From Gammaproteobacteria bacterium (GTDB taxonomy: Bacteria > Pseudomonadota > Gammaproteobacteria > Thiohalobacterales > Thiohalobacteraceae): DNA of 64,000 bases. Numbering within the stretch: the stretch's first letter is position 1; every line of letters starts with the position of its first letter. The stretch is from assembly GCA_019911805.1 (NCBI GenBank), contig JAIOJV010000088.1, forward strand, positions 31,842 through 95,841. The letters are read 5' to 3'. Below the pieces are notes generated by a model, which searched no databases, was not told the origin of the DNA, and saw only the letters and a program-made list of their open reading frames with translations. Below, piece by piece: positions 43,194 to 53,960 of this stretch. Position numbers and translations under genes: made by a program.

Positions 43194-44300
43194 ATGACCC
43201 CCACCGCTGAATCCCTGCGCCATTGGCTGGCGCTGTTGCGGGCCCCCGGTGTCGGGCCGGCCACCTTCATCCGGCTGCTCGATGAGTTCGGCGACGTGGC
43301 TGCGCTGTTCGGGACCGGCGCGCCGGCCACCCTGCCCAAACCCCTGCACGACTACCTCAAGGCGCCCGACTGGGCGGCTGTCGACCGGGACCTCGCCTGG
43401 GCCCAGGCACCGGGTAACCGGATACTGCGCTGGGGCACAGCGGAGTATCCGTCCCTGCTGGCGGAGATTTCCGACCCGCCGCCACTGCTGTTCGTCCACG
43501 GCGATGCGGCCCTCCTGCAGGGACCGCAGCTCGCCATTGTCGGCAGCCGCAACCCCACGGCCGGGGGCGAGGAGACCGCGCACACCTTCGCCGCTCACCT
43601 GGCCGACGTCGGCCTGACCATCACCAGTGGCCTGGCAGTCGGCATCGATGCGGCCAGCCATCGGGGCACCCTCGCGGCCAAGGGCACAACCATCGCCGTC
43701 ATGGGCACCGGCCTGGATCGGGTCTACCCGGCCCGCCACCGTGACCTCGCCCATGAAATCGCGGCCACCGGCGGCGCGCTGGTCTCGGAGTTCCTGCTGG
43801 GGACCGAGCCGCGACCGGAGAATTTCCCGCGCCGCAACCGCATCATCAGTGGACTCAGCCTGGGCACCCTGGTCGTCGAGGCGGTACCGCGCTCCGGCTC
43901 ATTGACCACCGCACGGCATGCGCTGGAACAGGGGCGCGAGGTCTTCGCCATCCCCGGATCCATCCACAACCCGCTCGCCCGCGGCTGCCACGCCCTGATC
44001 CGCCAGGGTGCCAAACTGGTGGAGACGGCGGACGACATCCTGGAGGAACTGGGCCCCCTGGCCGCCAGCCTCCCGGCATCAACGGCTGCCCCCGACCAGG
44101 GACCTGACAACCCCGGACGGGCCTCACCTTCACATGCACAACTACTTGATTTAATGGGATTTGACCCTGTCTCCGTGGATCAACTGACCAGCCGCAGCGG
44201 ATTGACGGCGGCGGAGGTTTCCTCCATGCTCCTGATCCTGGAGCTTGAAGGCCATGTGGCTTCCCAGGCTGGCGGGCGTTATGTCCGCAGCGCAACGTGA
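43194..44300 (+). CDS. dprA: DNA processing protein DprA (Smf)
   Basis: Binds incoming single-stranded DNA and loads RecA in natural transformation; present also in non-competent bacteria. The 368-residue protein has a helical SAM-like start, a Rossmann-like core (LAIVGSRNPTAGGEE, ITSGLAVGIDAASHRG, GTGLDRVYPARH, FPRRNRIISGLS, VVEAVPRSGSL, VFAIPGSIHNPLARGCH) and a C-terminal winged-helix part (PVSVDQLTSRSGLTAAEVSSML). It begins 60 bases after the LysM gene. Confidence 0.96.
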   Translation: MTPTAESLRHWLALLRAPGVGPATFIRLLDEFGDVAALFGTGAPATLPKPLHDYLKAPDWAAVDRDLAWAQAPGNRILRWGTAEYPSLLAEISDPPPLLFVHGDAALLQGPQLAIVGSRNPTAGGEETAHTFAAHLADVGLTITSGLAVGIDAASHRGTLAAKGTTIAVMGTGLDRVYPARHRDLAHEIAATGGALVSEFLLGTEPRPENFPRRNRIISGLSLGTLVVEAVPRSGSLTTARHALEQGREVFAIPGSIHNPLARGCHALIRQGAKLVETADDILEELGPLAASLPASTAAPDQGPDNPGRASPSHAQLLDLMGFDPVSVDQLTSRSGLTAAEVSSMLLILELEGHVASQAGGRYVRSAT

Positions 44301-44307
44301 GGTCGAA

Positions 44308-44787
44308 ATGAAAGAAAGCGTGTTGGACGTGCTTATGTATCTCTTTGAAAATTACTATCTTGATGAAGAGACCGAGGCCAACCCCGACCGTGAGTCGCTG
44401 CACGTCGAACTGCTGGAGGCCGGCTTCCCCCCCAGCGAGGTCGCCAAGGCCTTTGAATGGCTGGAGGGCCTGGCCGCCCACCGCGAGGCCGGCCTGCCGG
44501 TACCCTCGGCGCCTCACAGCATCCGGCTGTTCACCACCCGGGAAATGGAGTACCTGGACGTTGAAAGCCGCGGTTTTCTGATGTTCCTGGAGCAGATGGG
44601 CATCCTGACGCCGGCCAGCCGCGAGCTGGTCATCGACCGCGTCCTCGCCCTGGACTCCGACGATATGGATATCGAACAGCTGAAGTGGATCGTGCTCATG
44701 GTGCTGTTCAATGAACCCGGCCAGGAGGCCGCCTACGCCTGGATGGAGGATCTGGTGTTCGACAACGTCGCCGGCACCCTGCACTGA
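44308..44787 (+). CDS. smg: Smg family protein (DUF494)
   Basis: A 159-residue acidic cytoplasmic protein conserved beside dprA. It starts MKESVLDVLMYLFENYY and shows LFTTREMEYLDVESRGFL and LVIDRVLALDSDDMDIEQLKW, all hallmarks of Smg. It has no known biochemical activity. The ATG at 44308 lies eight bases after the dprA stop, so the two are co-transcribed. Confidence 0.95.
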   Translation: MKESVLDVLMYLFENYYLDEETEANPDRESLHVELLEAGFPPSEVAKAFEWLEGLAAHREAGLPVPSAPHSIRLFTTREMEYLDVESRGFLMFLEQMGILTPASRELVIDRVLALDSDDMDIEQLKWIVLMVLFNEPGQEAAYAWMEDLVFDNVAGTLH

Positions 44788-44920
44788 ATCGCAGCACGGC
44801 GCAGCCTGCGCCGCATCCATTCTGAATTACCTTGTCCGGAACCGCGTGCTGTGGCGTGCCCATGATGGCCGTCGCGCCGGTTCCGGTACCGATTAGGAAC
44901 CGAGAACCGGCCACGCCGCC

Positions 44921-47224
44921 ATGAGCAAAAACCTGGTCATCGTCGAATCCCCGGCCAAGGCCAAGACCATCAAGAAATACCTGGGCAAGGACTTCGAGGT
45001 GATGGCCTCGTATGGTCATGTGCGCGACCTGGTCCCGAAGGGTGGGGCCGTCGATCCCGAGCAGGACTTCGCGATGCGCTACGCGCTCATCGATAAGAAT
45101 GCCAAGCATGTCGATGGCATCGCCAAGGCCATGAAAAAGGCGGATGCCTTGTTTCTGGCGACCGACCCGGACCGCGAAGGTGAGGCGATCTCCTGGCACC
45201 TGTATGAAATCCTGCAGCAGAAGAAATTGCTGAAGGATAAGCCCGTGCACCGGGTGGTGTTTTACGAGATCACCAAGCGCGCCGTCAACGAGGCCGTGGC
45301 GCATCCGCGGGAACTCTCCATGGATCTGGTCAACGCCCAGCAGGCGCGCCGTGCGCTCGACTATCTGGTGGGCTTCAACCTGTCGCCGCTGTTGTGGAAA
45401 AAAGTGCGTCGTGGCCTGTCGGCGGGGCGGGTGCAGAGCCCTGCCCTGCGCATGATCGTCGAACGCGAGGAGGAGATCGAGGCCTTCAAGTCGCGCGAAT
45501 ACTGGACCATCGAGGCCGATCTGGAGAAGGACGCCCAGGGCTTTGTCGCCAAGCTCACCGAACTGCATGGCAAGAAGGTCACCCAGTTTTCCGTCACGCA
45601 GAGCGATCGTGCGCATGCCATCGGGCACGAGCTGAGCGCCGCAGCGAACGGCAAGCTCACCGTCGGTGCCGTCGAGAAGAAACAGCGCAAGCGCAACCCT
45701 TCGGCACCCTTCACCACCTCGACCCTGCAGCAGGAGGCCTCACGCAAGCTCGGCTTCTCCGCCAGTCGCACCATGCGGGTGGCGCAGCAACTCTACGAAG
45801 GCATCGATATCGGTGCCGGTGCGGTCGGCCTGATCACCTACATGCGCACCGATTCGGTCAATCTCGGCACGGAGGCCATCGACGAGATACGCGCACTGAT
45901 CGCCGAACGCTACGGTAAGACGAATCTGCCGTCCGAGCCGCGCGCCTTCAAGACCAAGGCCAAGAACGCCCAGGAGGCCCACGAGGCCATCCGCCCGACG
46001 GCGGCGGCGCAGGTGCCCGAGGCGCTCAAGAGTTCTCTGACGTCCGATCAATTCAAGCTCTATGACTTGATCTGGAAGCGCACCGTCGCCTGCCAGATGG
46101 TCCACGCGACCATCGACACCGTCGGCGTCGACTTCGAGTGCGGTGCGGGCAACCTGTTGCGCGCCACCGGCTCCACGATCGCCAAGCCGGGGTTCATGGC
46201 CGTGTATCAGGAGGGTCTGGATGACGCCAAGGGCGAAGGCGATGACCGCCTGCTGCCGCCGCTGCAGACCGGCGATGTCGTCGCGCTGCTCGCGATCCGC
46301 CCGGAACAGCACTTCACCGAGCCGCCGCCGCGCTATACGGAGGCGAGCCTGGTGAAGACGCTGGAGGAGCACGGCATCGGCCGGCCCTCGACCTATGCGA
46401 GCATCATCTCCACCCTGATCGCGCGCGACTATGTCACCCTCGACAAACGCCGCTTCCAGCCCACCGACGTCGGCCGGGTAGTCAGCAAATTCCTCACCCA
46501 GCACTTCACACAGTATGTCGACTACGCCTTCACCGCCACGCTGGAGGACGACCTCGACGAGATCGCGCGCGGCGAGCGGGACTGGATCCCGCTGATGAAA
46601 GGCTTCTGGGAGCCGTTCAGTAAGCTGGTCGAAGAGAAAGAGAGCAGTGTATCGCGCCAGGACGTCACCACCGAGGCGCTCGACGAGGCCTGCCCCAAAT
46701 GCGGCAAGCCGCTCAATATCCGCCTCGGCCGGCGCGGGCGCTTCATTGGCTGCAGCGGTTATCCGGAATGCGACTACACGCGCAACCTGGAAGACGACCA
46801 GGGCAGCGCCGAGCCCGAGAAGGTCGAGGGCCGCCAATGCCCCGAATGCGGCTCCGACCTGATCATCCGGCACGGCCGCTACGGCAAGTTCATCGGCTGC
46901 AGCGGCTATCCCAACTGCCGCCACATCGAGCCGCTGGAGCAACCTTCTGACACCGGCGTCACCTGCCCGGAGTGCAAGAAAGGCACCATGCTCAAGCGCA
47001 AGTCGCGCGCCGGCAAGATCTTCTATTCCTGCTCGTCCTACCCGGAATGCAAGTACGCCGTGTGGAACGAACCCATCGCCGGACCCTGCCCCGACTGCGA
47101 CTGGCCGATCCTCACGCTGAAGACCACCAAGCGCAAGGGTACGGAAAAGGTCTGCCCGCAAAAGGATTGCGGTTTCAGTGAACCCTACGAGGCCGGCGCG
47201 ACCGCCGAGACCGACGACGCCTGA
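44921..47224 (+). CDS. topA: DNA topoisomerase I
   Basis: Type IA topoisomerase that relaxes negative supercoils. The 767-residue enzyme has the TOPRIM domain (KNLVIVESPAKAKTIKKYL and ATDPDREGEAISWHL), the catalytic tyrosine at about Y307 (LITYMRTDSVNLG), and conserved TSTLQQEASRKLGFS. The C-terminal part has four zinc-ribbon units, with Cys pairs at CPKCGKPL/CSGYPEC, CPECGSDL/CSGYPNC, CPECKKGT/CSSYPEC and CPDCDWPI/CPQKDC. It is shorter than E. coli TopA (865) because the tail is compact. It follows smg by 133 bases. Confidence 0.97.
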   Translation: MSKNLVIVESPAKAKTIKKYLGKDFEVMASYGHVRDLVPKGGAVDPEQDFAMRYALIDKNAKHVDGIAKAMKKADALFLATDPDREGEAISWHLYEILQQKKLLKDKPVHRVVFYEITKRAVNEAVAHPRELSMDLVNAQQARRALDYLVGFNLSPLLWKKVRRGLSAGRVQSPALRMIVEREEEIEAFKSREYWTIEADLEKDAQGFVAKLTELHGKKVTQFSVTQSDRAHAIGHELSAAANGKLTVGAVEKKQRKRNPSAPFTTSTLQQEASRKLGFSASRTMRVAQQLYEGIDIGAGAVGLITYMRTDSVNLGTEAIDEIRALIAERYGKTNLPSEPRAFKTKAKNAQEAHEAIRPTAAAQVPEALKSSLTSDQFKLYDLIWKRTVACQMVHATIDTVGVDFECGAGNLLRATGSTIAKPGFMAVYQEGLDDAKGEGDDRLLPPLQTGDVVALLAIRPEQHFTEPPPRYTEASLVKTLEEHGIGRPSTYASIISTLIARDYVTLDKRRFQPTDVGRVVSKFLTQHFTQYVDYAFTATLEDDLDEIARGERDWIPLMKGFWEPFSKLVEEKESSVSRQDVTTEALDEACPKCGKPLNIRLGRRGRFIGCSGYPECDYTRNLEDDQGSAEPEKVEGRQCPECGSDLIIRHGRYGKFIGCSGYPNCRHIEPLEQPSDTGVTCPECKKGTMLKRKSRAGKIFYSCSSYPECKYAVWNEPIAGPCPDCDWPILTLKTTKRKGTEKVCPQKDCGFSEPYEAGATAETDDA

Positions 47225-47228
47225 ACCG

Positions 47229-47804
47229 GTGGCCGCGCCCGCGTTGCCGCAACCCTGGAGACTCCGGCTGGCCGGGCGCTGGCTGCGTGCCGGTGGCGTC
47301 ATCGCCTACCCGACCGAGGCGGTCTACGGCCTGGGCTGTGATCCGCTCGATCCGCGGGCCGTCCAACGCATCCTCGACCTCAAGTGCCGGCCGCGCGCCG
47401 CCGGCCTCATTCTGATCGCCGCCGATTTCACCCAGCTGGAGGCCTTTCTACTGCCATTGCCCCCAGCCCTGCACAGATGCGTGTTCGCAACCTGGCCGGG
47501 ACCGGTCACCTGGGTGCTCCCGTGCCGCCCCGAGGTGCCCGTATGGCTGCGCGGTCGGCACGCTGCGCTGGCAGTGCGCGTGACTGCCCACCCCACGGCG
47601 GCGGCCCTCTGCAGCCGCTTCGGCGGTGCCCTGGTGTCCACCAGCGCCAATCCGCACGGCCGGGAGCCCGCACGAACGCCGCTGCAGGTCCGCCGTTACT
47701 TCGGCGCTGGCGTCGATCATGTGTTGACCGCACCGCTGGGCGGCCAGGCCAGGCCGAGCGAGATCCGCGACGGCCGCACCCGGTCCATCATCCGCGCCGG
47801 ATAA
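47229..47804 (+). CDS. tsaC: Threonylcarbamoyl-AMP synthase
   Basis: Makes threonylcarbamoyl-AMP, the precursor of t6A37 in ANN-decoding tRNAs. The 191-residue protein has the YrdC fold marks GGVIAYPTEAVYGLGCDPLD, KCRPRAAGLILIAAD, WPGPVTWVLPC and ALVSTSANPHGREPARTP. A GTG at 47229 gives the expected length; the frame also stays open to 47178, inside topA. It is four bases after topA, so it is in the same operon. E. coli also places tsaC after the smf-smg-topA-like genes. Confidence 0.94.
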   Translation: MAAPALPQPWRLRLAGRWLRAGGVIAYPTEAVYGLGCDPLDPRAVQRILDLKCRPRAAGLILIAADFTQLEAFLLPLPPALHRCVFATWPGPVTWVLPCRPEVPVWLRGRHAALAVRVTAHPTAAALCSRFGGALVSTSANPHGREPARTPLQVRRYFGAGVDHVLTAPLGGQARPSEIRDGRTRSIIRAG

Positions 47805-47940
47805 CCACTGCTCTGGCACGGTTCCTGCTACCCCCGCACCAGCGGACGTCGCCGGTGTCGGCGGTCCGACGCTTGACCTGCGGTCGTATCAACCGCCGTA
47901 TGCCGTCGCGGAGGGCTGGACGCTGCGGAAAGGAACCACC

Positions 47941-48981
47941 ATGACCACGCACTACCCGGAATCGCATCAGCAGGCTGCGGAATACATCCGCCTCGCCCTG
48001 CCACTGATGGCCCGCAACGGCATCCCGGCGACGCCCCGGCACTACACCGTCTGGTACGACTATGTCAGCGGCCGCAACCGGGCACTGAGGGACTCCATCG
48101 ACCGCATCCTGGCACAGGAGCGTGGCCTTACGGCCCAGCTGAGCGATGAACTGTACGACGAATATTTCCGCACCAGCGAAGAGCGGATCACCGCACAGGT
48201 GCGCGCCGAGGTACGCGCGCTGGTCGCAGCCGTATTACAGCAGCTCGCCGAGTCCGGCGGCCAGGCCAGTCGCTACGGCCACACCCTGGAGTCTTACCAC
48301 GAGCGCCTGACCGGGGAACTCGGCCGCGACGAATTCCAGCGCCTGCTGACCGAGTTCACAGTCGAGACGCGCACCATGTTGGAGGCCAACCGGTGCCTTG
48401 AACAGCAGCTTCAGAACACCAATCACGAACTCGACGAGTTGCGCCAGCAGCTGGAGACGGCCCGTCAGGAGGCCAGCACCGATGCGCTCACGGACCTCGC
48501 CAACCGGAAGGCCTTCGATGCCGCCCTGGAGGCGTGCTGCGCGGCCGCCACCGCAGAGACCAGACTCTGTCTGATCATGGCGGATATTGACCACTTCAAG
48601 CATTTCAACGATAACCATGGGCACCTGGTCGGCGATAAGCTGCTGCGCTTCGTAGCCAATATCCTCAAGGATTCAGTCAAGGGGCAAGACCTGGTGGCCC
48701 GCTTCGGTGGCGAGGAATTCGCGATCCTGCTGCCCGACACGCCACTGCGCGGTGCGTCCGTGGTGGCGGAATCCTTGCGCGTCCGCGTCCAAAGCCAGCG
48801 CCTGCGCCGCACCGACAACCAGCAGCCGCTCGGCGGCGTGACCGTGTCACTGGGTATCGCCTGCCTCCGTGGTGGCGAAGCGGCCGAGGCCCTCGTCGCC
48901 CGCGCCGACGCGGCGCTCTACCAGTCGAAACGGCTCGGCCGCAACCGGGTCACCCTGGAGACGCAACTCCCGGCAGCCTGA
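47941..48981 (+). CDS. Cytoplasmic diguanylate cyclase with unusual N-terminal domain
   Basis: A 346-residue soluble GGDEF protein. The N-terminal 170 residues are helical and begin with YIRLALPLMARNGIPATPRHYTVWY, a domain seen in other GGDEF proteins and without a named ligand; a coiled coil (LEQQLQNTNHELDELRQQLE, split) precedes the catalytic part. GGEEF is at 256-260, so cyclase activity is likely. The I-site position is KGQD (247-250) rather than RxxD, so product feedback may be weak. It sits between tsaC and hemF, where E. coli has no such gene. Confidence 0.92.
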   Translation: MTTHYPESHQQAAEYIRLALPLMARNGIPATPRHYTVWYDYVSGRNRALRDSIDRILAQERGLTAQLSDELYDEYFRTSEERITAQVRAEVRALVAAVLQQLAESGGQASRYGHTLESYHERLTGELGRDEFQRLLTEFTVETRTMLEANRCLEQQLQNTNHELDELRQQLETARQEASTDALTDLANRKAFDAALEACCAAATAETRLCLIMADIDHFKHFNDNHGHLVGDKLLRFVANILKDSVKGQDLVARFGGEEFAILLPDTPLRGASVVAESLRVRVQSQRLRRTDNQQPLGGVTVSLGIACLRGGEAAEALVARADAALYQSKRLGRNRVTLETQLPAA

Positions 48982-49980
<999 letters not shown>

Positions 49981-50219
49981 CGCTCGCCAAGCGGTCGAAT
50001 TCTATAGGATCAACCAGGCCCAACCCCTAGATCTGTATCCATTACCGGCATATTGGATATTGGCTGGCGGGGCGTAAAGCGGCAAGATTGCAGCATCGGC
50101 GAGGCGTAACGCCGGCGCGCAGCAAACGAGTCGCCGTCGCCACGGAGTGGATAGCATGAAAAGGCCTCGGCCTGCCTGAACACGGAAGGACCAGCTGAAA
50201 CCCGACTGAGGTAAACGAT

Positions 50220-50387
50220 ATGAAAAAATGGGAATGTGTAGTGTGCGGGTTCATCTACGACGAGGCCGAAGGCCTGCCCACCGAGGGCATCGCCGCGGGC
50301 ACCCGTTGGGAGGATATCCCCGACGACTGGGAATGCCCGGACTGCGGCGTCAGCAAGGCTGACTTCGAAATGGTCGAAATGGCGTGA
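50220..50387 (+). CDS. Rubredoxin
   Basis: A 55-residue iron protein that carries single electrons. Both Cys pairs are present: CVVC (6-9) and CPDC (39-42), with the usual [22 protein letters not shown] core. The ATG follows GAGG by seven bases. The stop overlaps the GTG start of the reductase by four bases. In obligately respiring bacteria this pair often feeds alkane hydroxylase or oxygen- and peroxide-scavenging enzymes; neither partner is in the window. Confidence 0.97.
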   Translation: MKKWECVVCGFIYDEAEGLPTEGIAAGTRWEDIPDDWECPDCGVSKADFEMVEMA

Positions 50388-51553
50388 GCCGTGGCGCGGC
50401 CGGAGAGGCCCGCCCCGTGGTCATTGTCGGTTCGGGCCTCGCGGGCTACACCGTCGCCCGCGAGTTCCGCAAACTCGATACCGCAACACCGCTCGTCATC
50501 GTCACCCGCGATGCCGGTGACTTCTATTCCAAGCCGATGCTTTCCAACGCCCTGGCTCAAGACAAAGGGCCGACGCAACTGGTACATACCGAGTGCGCCA
50601 CGATGGCCGCCCAGCTCGCTGCCACGATACTGGCCGAAACGATCGTAACGGCGATCGATCCCGTCGCCCGCAACCTGACGACCTCGCGGGGTGAAATTGT
50701 CTACCGCGATCTGCTGCTGGCGGTCGGCGCAGACCCCATCCGGCTCCCCATCGAGGGCGATGGTGCCGGTGACGTACTGTCGATCAACGATCTCGACGAC
50801 TACACCGTGTTCCGCGCGCGACTCGAGGGCAAACGCTCGGTTGTGATCATCGGGGCCGGCCTGATCGGCTGCGAATTCGCCAACGATCTCGTCGGCCACG
50901 GCTACCAAGTGGCGCTGGTCGATCTGGCCGATCAGCCACTCGGACAGCTGGTCTCCCCGAAGCTCGGCACCGCACTGCAGAAGCGTTTCGCGGACATCGG
51001 TGTGGACTGGCGGCTCGGCCGTTCGGTCCAGCGCATCGACCGCACGGGTTCGGGTCTCCGGCTCACCCTGTCCGACGACATGGTCCTGACCGCGGACCTG
51101 GTGCTGTCCGCCATTGGACTGCGGCCGCGTCTACAGTTGGCACAGACGGCGGGGCTGGCGACGGCACGCGGCATCCACGTCGACCGCCACTTGCAGACCA
51201 GCGCGGCGCGCGTCTACGCGCTCGGGGACTGTGCAGAGGTCGACGGCCTGGTGCTGCCCTTCGTACTGCCGATCATGCACGCGGCGCGTGCCCTCGCGAA
51301 GACGCTGGCGGGCCAACCGACGCCGGTCAGCTATCCGGCCATGCCGGTGGTGGTGAAGACGCCGGCCTACCCCATGGTCCTTGCCCCGCCGGCAGTCGGC
51401 GGGGCAAGGGCTTGGGCGGAAACGGTGGCGGTCGATGGCGTCCGTGCCCTGCTCCACGGACCTGAGGGCGATCTGCTCGGCTTCGTCCTGGGGGGCACCG
51501 CCGTGGCGGAGAAACAGGCATTGACCCGGCAACTACCGCCGCTGCTGGCCTGA
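50384..51553 (+). CDS. Rubredoxin--NAD(+) reductase
   Basis: FAD-dependent oxidoreductase of 389 residues that reduces rubredoxin with NAD(P)H. An N-terminal FAD loop ([18 protein letters not shown]), a mid NAD loop ([17 protein letters not shown]) and the C-terminal FAD motif ([12 protein letters not shown]) give the standard pyridine-nucleotide-reductase order. The C-terminal portion is typical of AlkT/RubB proteins. Its GTG start (GTGA overlap) ties it to the rubredoxin gene. Confidence 0.94.
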   Translation: MSRGAAGEARPVVIVGSGLAGYTVAREFRKLDTATPLVIVTRDAGDFYSKPMLSNALAQDKGPTQLVHTECATMAAQLAATILAETIVTAIDPVARNLTTSRGEIVYRDLLLAVGADPIRLPIEGDGAGDVLSINDLDDYTVFRARLEGKRSVVIIGAGLIGCEFANDLVGHGYQVALVDLADQPLGQLVSPKLGTALQKRFADIGVDWRLGRSVQRIDRTGSGLRLTLSDDMVLTADLVLSAIGLRPRLQLAQTAGLATARGIHVDRHLQTSAARVYALGDCAEVDGLVLPFVLPIMHAARALAKTLAGQPTPVSYPAMPVVVKTPAYPMVLAPPAVGGARAWAETVAVDGVRALLHGPEGDLLGFVLGGTAVAEKQALTRQLPPLLA

Positions 51554-51583
51554 CAAAAAAAACCCTGCTTGTTCAGCAGGGTT
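51548..51583 (-). terminator. Leftward Rho-independent terminator beyond the rubredoxin reductase
   Basis: AACCCTGC (51561-51568) and GCAGGGTT (51576-51583) form an 8-bp stem. Read leftward it is followed by eight T residues; read rightward there is no T-tract. It therefore fits transcription arriving from the right. A second small stem (AGCGTTTTT / GAAAAGC region, 51586-51600) sits just before it on the same strand. Confidence 0.8.
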
Positions 51584-52046
51584 AAAAACGCTTTTCAGCG
51601 TCGGAGGAGTCGATCAAAACCACCACATGAGTCACCTGTGGCATGAGCCCGCTGGAACGAACCAGCCAGTTCACCCGTATGGATCGCGCGACACTTCAGG
51701 AGTTCCGGCTAGCGGTACTGCACACCATGTCGTCAGCGATCCGATTCAGTCCGATATGTTTGGGTTCGATCCCGCCCGGACTCATGCCACAGGGGACTGC
51801 ATCACTACCTGGTCCCGATGAGGTTAACGGCGTGACCCTTTCGTCCTTGAATGCTCCACGCCGCCCTCAGAGTACTCCAATGCACGTGGCATGCCATCCT
51901 AACTAACAAATAGTAACTTACTGAAAAATATGTGTAACATATATAGCTGACCGGCTGGCGTGGCATGTTGCCACGGCCTGATATGGCAGATCCCCGCCAG
52001 CCTGACGCCAGGGAGTGACGAAAAAACGTCGCACCCCCACATCCGT
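51554..52046. other. Gene-less spacer, candidate leftward non-coding RNA
   Basis: No convincing ORF fills these 493 bases. A 13-base perfect inverted repeat, CCTGTGGCATGAG (51635-51647) and CTCATGCCACAGG (51781-51793), extends to 17 base pairs with one mismatch and encloses 133 bases. A minus-strand promoter-like TTACAC-N16/17-TACTAT lies near 51905-51930. A leftward terminator ends the stretch. Together they outline a possible leftward RNA of about 340 bases. Another small hairpin (CGTGGCA...TGCCACG) is at about 51957-51978. Confidence 0.5.
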
Positions 52047-52604
52047 TCATCCCACGGTGTCATCGTGAGACGGTTTCTGCATCCGCCCGCGGCCGCCACG
52101 CCGCAGACGCCGGATTACCTTTGCTTCCAGCAGCAAGTCCGTCAGGTCGAGCGGACTGGAACCGGCCTCCGTCAAGACCAGCAGCCGCAGCAGTTCGTGG
52201 CGTTTGAGCAGGGCAAAGTAATCGGCCGGACGCAGGAGCGCGGTCAGCATGGCGAAGCCACGATCGAGGTGTTGGAGCGCACCGTGACGCTTGCGGCTCA
52301 CCAGCAACTGGCCGTAGACCAGTTCCACCAGCGGCCTGGCATCCTGCGGTGCCGTCGCCATCAGGCTCTGGTAACCCAGCTCCACCGGCTGTCCTGACCA
52401 GTAGTGACCGACCAGTTCGCCCAGCCGCGCTCGCCAGACATCGCCGCCGGCGACCAGAGCACGCTGCGCGGCGCGTTGCGCCGCCTGGGAAAACGTGGCG
52501 GCGGCCGCAGCGGACATGGGGGTTGCATACCAGCCCGCGGGTGGCAGCGCCGCGCCCGGCTCCAGCCATACCGATTCAGCAACCCGATAGTCGGATGAAG
52601 GCAT
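52047..52604 (-). CDS. Hypothetical protein, function unknown
   Basis: A 185-residue cytoplasmic protein that I do not recognise. It has an N-terminal part rich in Ala (SAAAAATFSQAAQRAAQRAL), then a helical core (LVELVYGQLLVSRKRHGAL and LDRGFAMLTALLRPADYFALL) and a basic C-terminus (VIRRLRRGGRGRMQK). No signal peptide or membrane helix. Codon use is normal for the genome, which supports a real gene. It faces hemB across repeat copy C. Its downstream side holds the candidate RNA stretch. Confidence 0.7.
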   Translation of the reverse strand: MPSSDYRVAESVWLEPGAALPPAGWYATPMSAAAAATFSQAAQRAAQRALVAGGDVWRARLGELVGHYWSGQPVELGYQSLMATAPQDARPLVELVYGQLLVSRKRHGALQHLDRGFAMLTALLRPADYFALLKRHELLRLLVLTEAGSSPLDLTDLLLEAKVIRRLRRGGRGRMQKPSHDDTVG

Positions 52605-52628
52605 CTCCAGGGTACCTCTGACACGCCC

Positions 52629-52791
52629 GGAGCCTGTCGGTCGCGGGCGGTCGTAACGAGCCGGGCGAGAGAGCGAGGTCGTTTTTTCGATCCTTCGAAA
52701 AGAATAGCCGTAGCTATTTGACGAGCAGGATCGGGAAAATGGGCTGCTATCCCGCCGGCGCAGTGACTCAACCCCGAGCCCGACAGGCTCC
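52629..52791. repeat. 163-bp palindromic element, copy C (perfect 12-bp ends)
   Basis: Begins GGAGCCTGTCGG and ends CCGACAGGCTCC, a perfect 12-base inverted repeat. Inward from the left come GCCGGGCGAGAGAGCGAGG, TTTTTTCGATCC and ATAGC (52704-52708). The right half carries GCTAT, GGATCGGGAAAATGGGC and TATCCCGCCGGC in mirror order. The unit can fold as one long imperfect hairpin. It lies between the unknown protein gene and hemB. Confidence 0.9.
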
Positions 52792-52836
52792 GGGGCATGC
52801 TAGCACGCGTCCACCGTGACGCCTGCAGTCTCAGCC

Positions 52837-52844
52837 GGTACACT
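52837..52844 (+). promoter_or_regulatory. Promoter candidate for hemB
   Basis: GGTACACT resembles the extended -10 seen elsewhere in the window. It ends 35 bases before the GTG start of hemB and lies just outside repeat copy C. Confidence 0.4.
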
Positions 52845-52861
52845 CGGCTTCCGATTTCTGA

Positions 52862-53899
<1,038 letters not shown>

Positions 53900-53916
53900 G
53901 CCTGCACACGGGTTTC

Positions 53917-53926
53917 AGGTTACAAT
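53917..53926 (+). promoter_or_regulatory. Promoter candidate for the Pit accessory/pit operon
   Basis: AGGTTACAAT carries a TACAAT -10-like box, 34 bases before the ATG at 53961. Confidence 0.4.
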
Positions 53927-53960
53927 TACGCCGGTCATCCCGAGCCACCGAGGTACCGGT

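Noticed and set aside
45740..47302. 520-codon leftward frame antisense to topA
   Set aside because: Product is Ala/Val/Gly/Arg-rich without domain; topA on the plus strand is unmistakable.
51561..51583. Rightward terminator for the rubredoxin reductase
   Set aside because: On the plus strand no T-tract follows the stem; the T-tract exists only on the minus strand, so I assigned it leftward.
51640..51800. tRNA-like or tmRNA gene (GGGTTCGATCCC near 51770)
   Set aside because: The T-arm-like string does not close a proper 5-bp stem, and no acceptor stem, CCA end or tmRNA tag sequence was found.
51643..51906. 87-codon rightward frame in the gene-less stretch
   Set aside because: No family resemblance and it overlaps the inverted repeat arms; composition is explained by the repeat.
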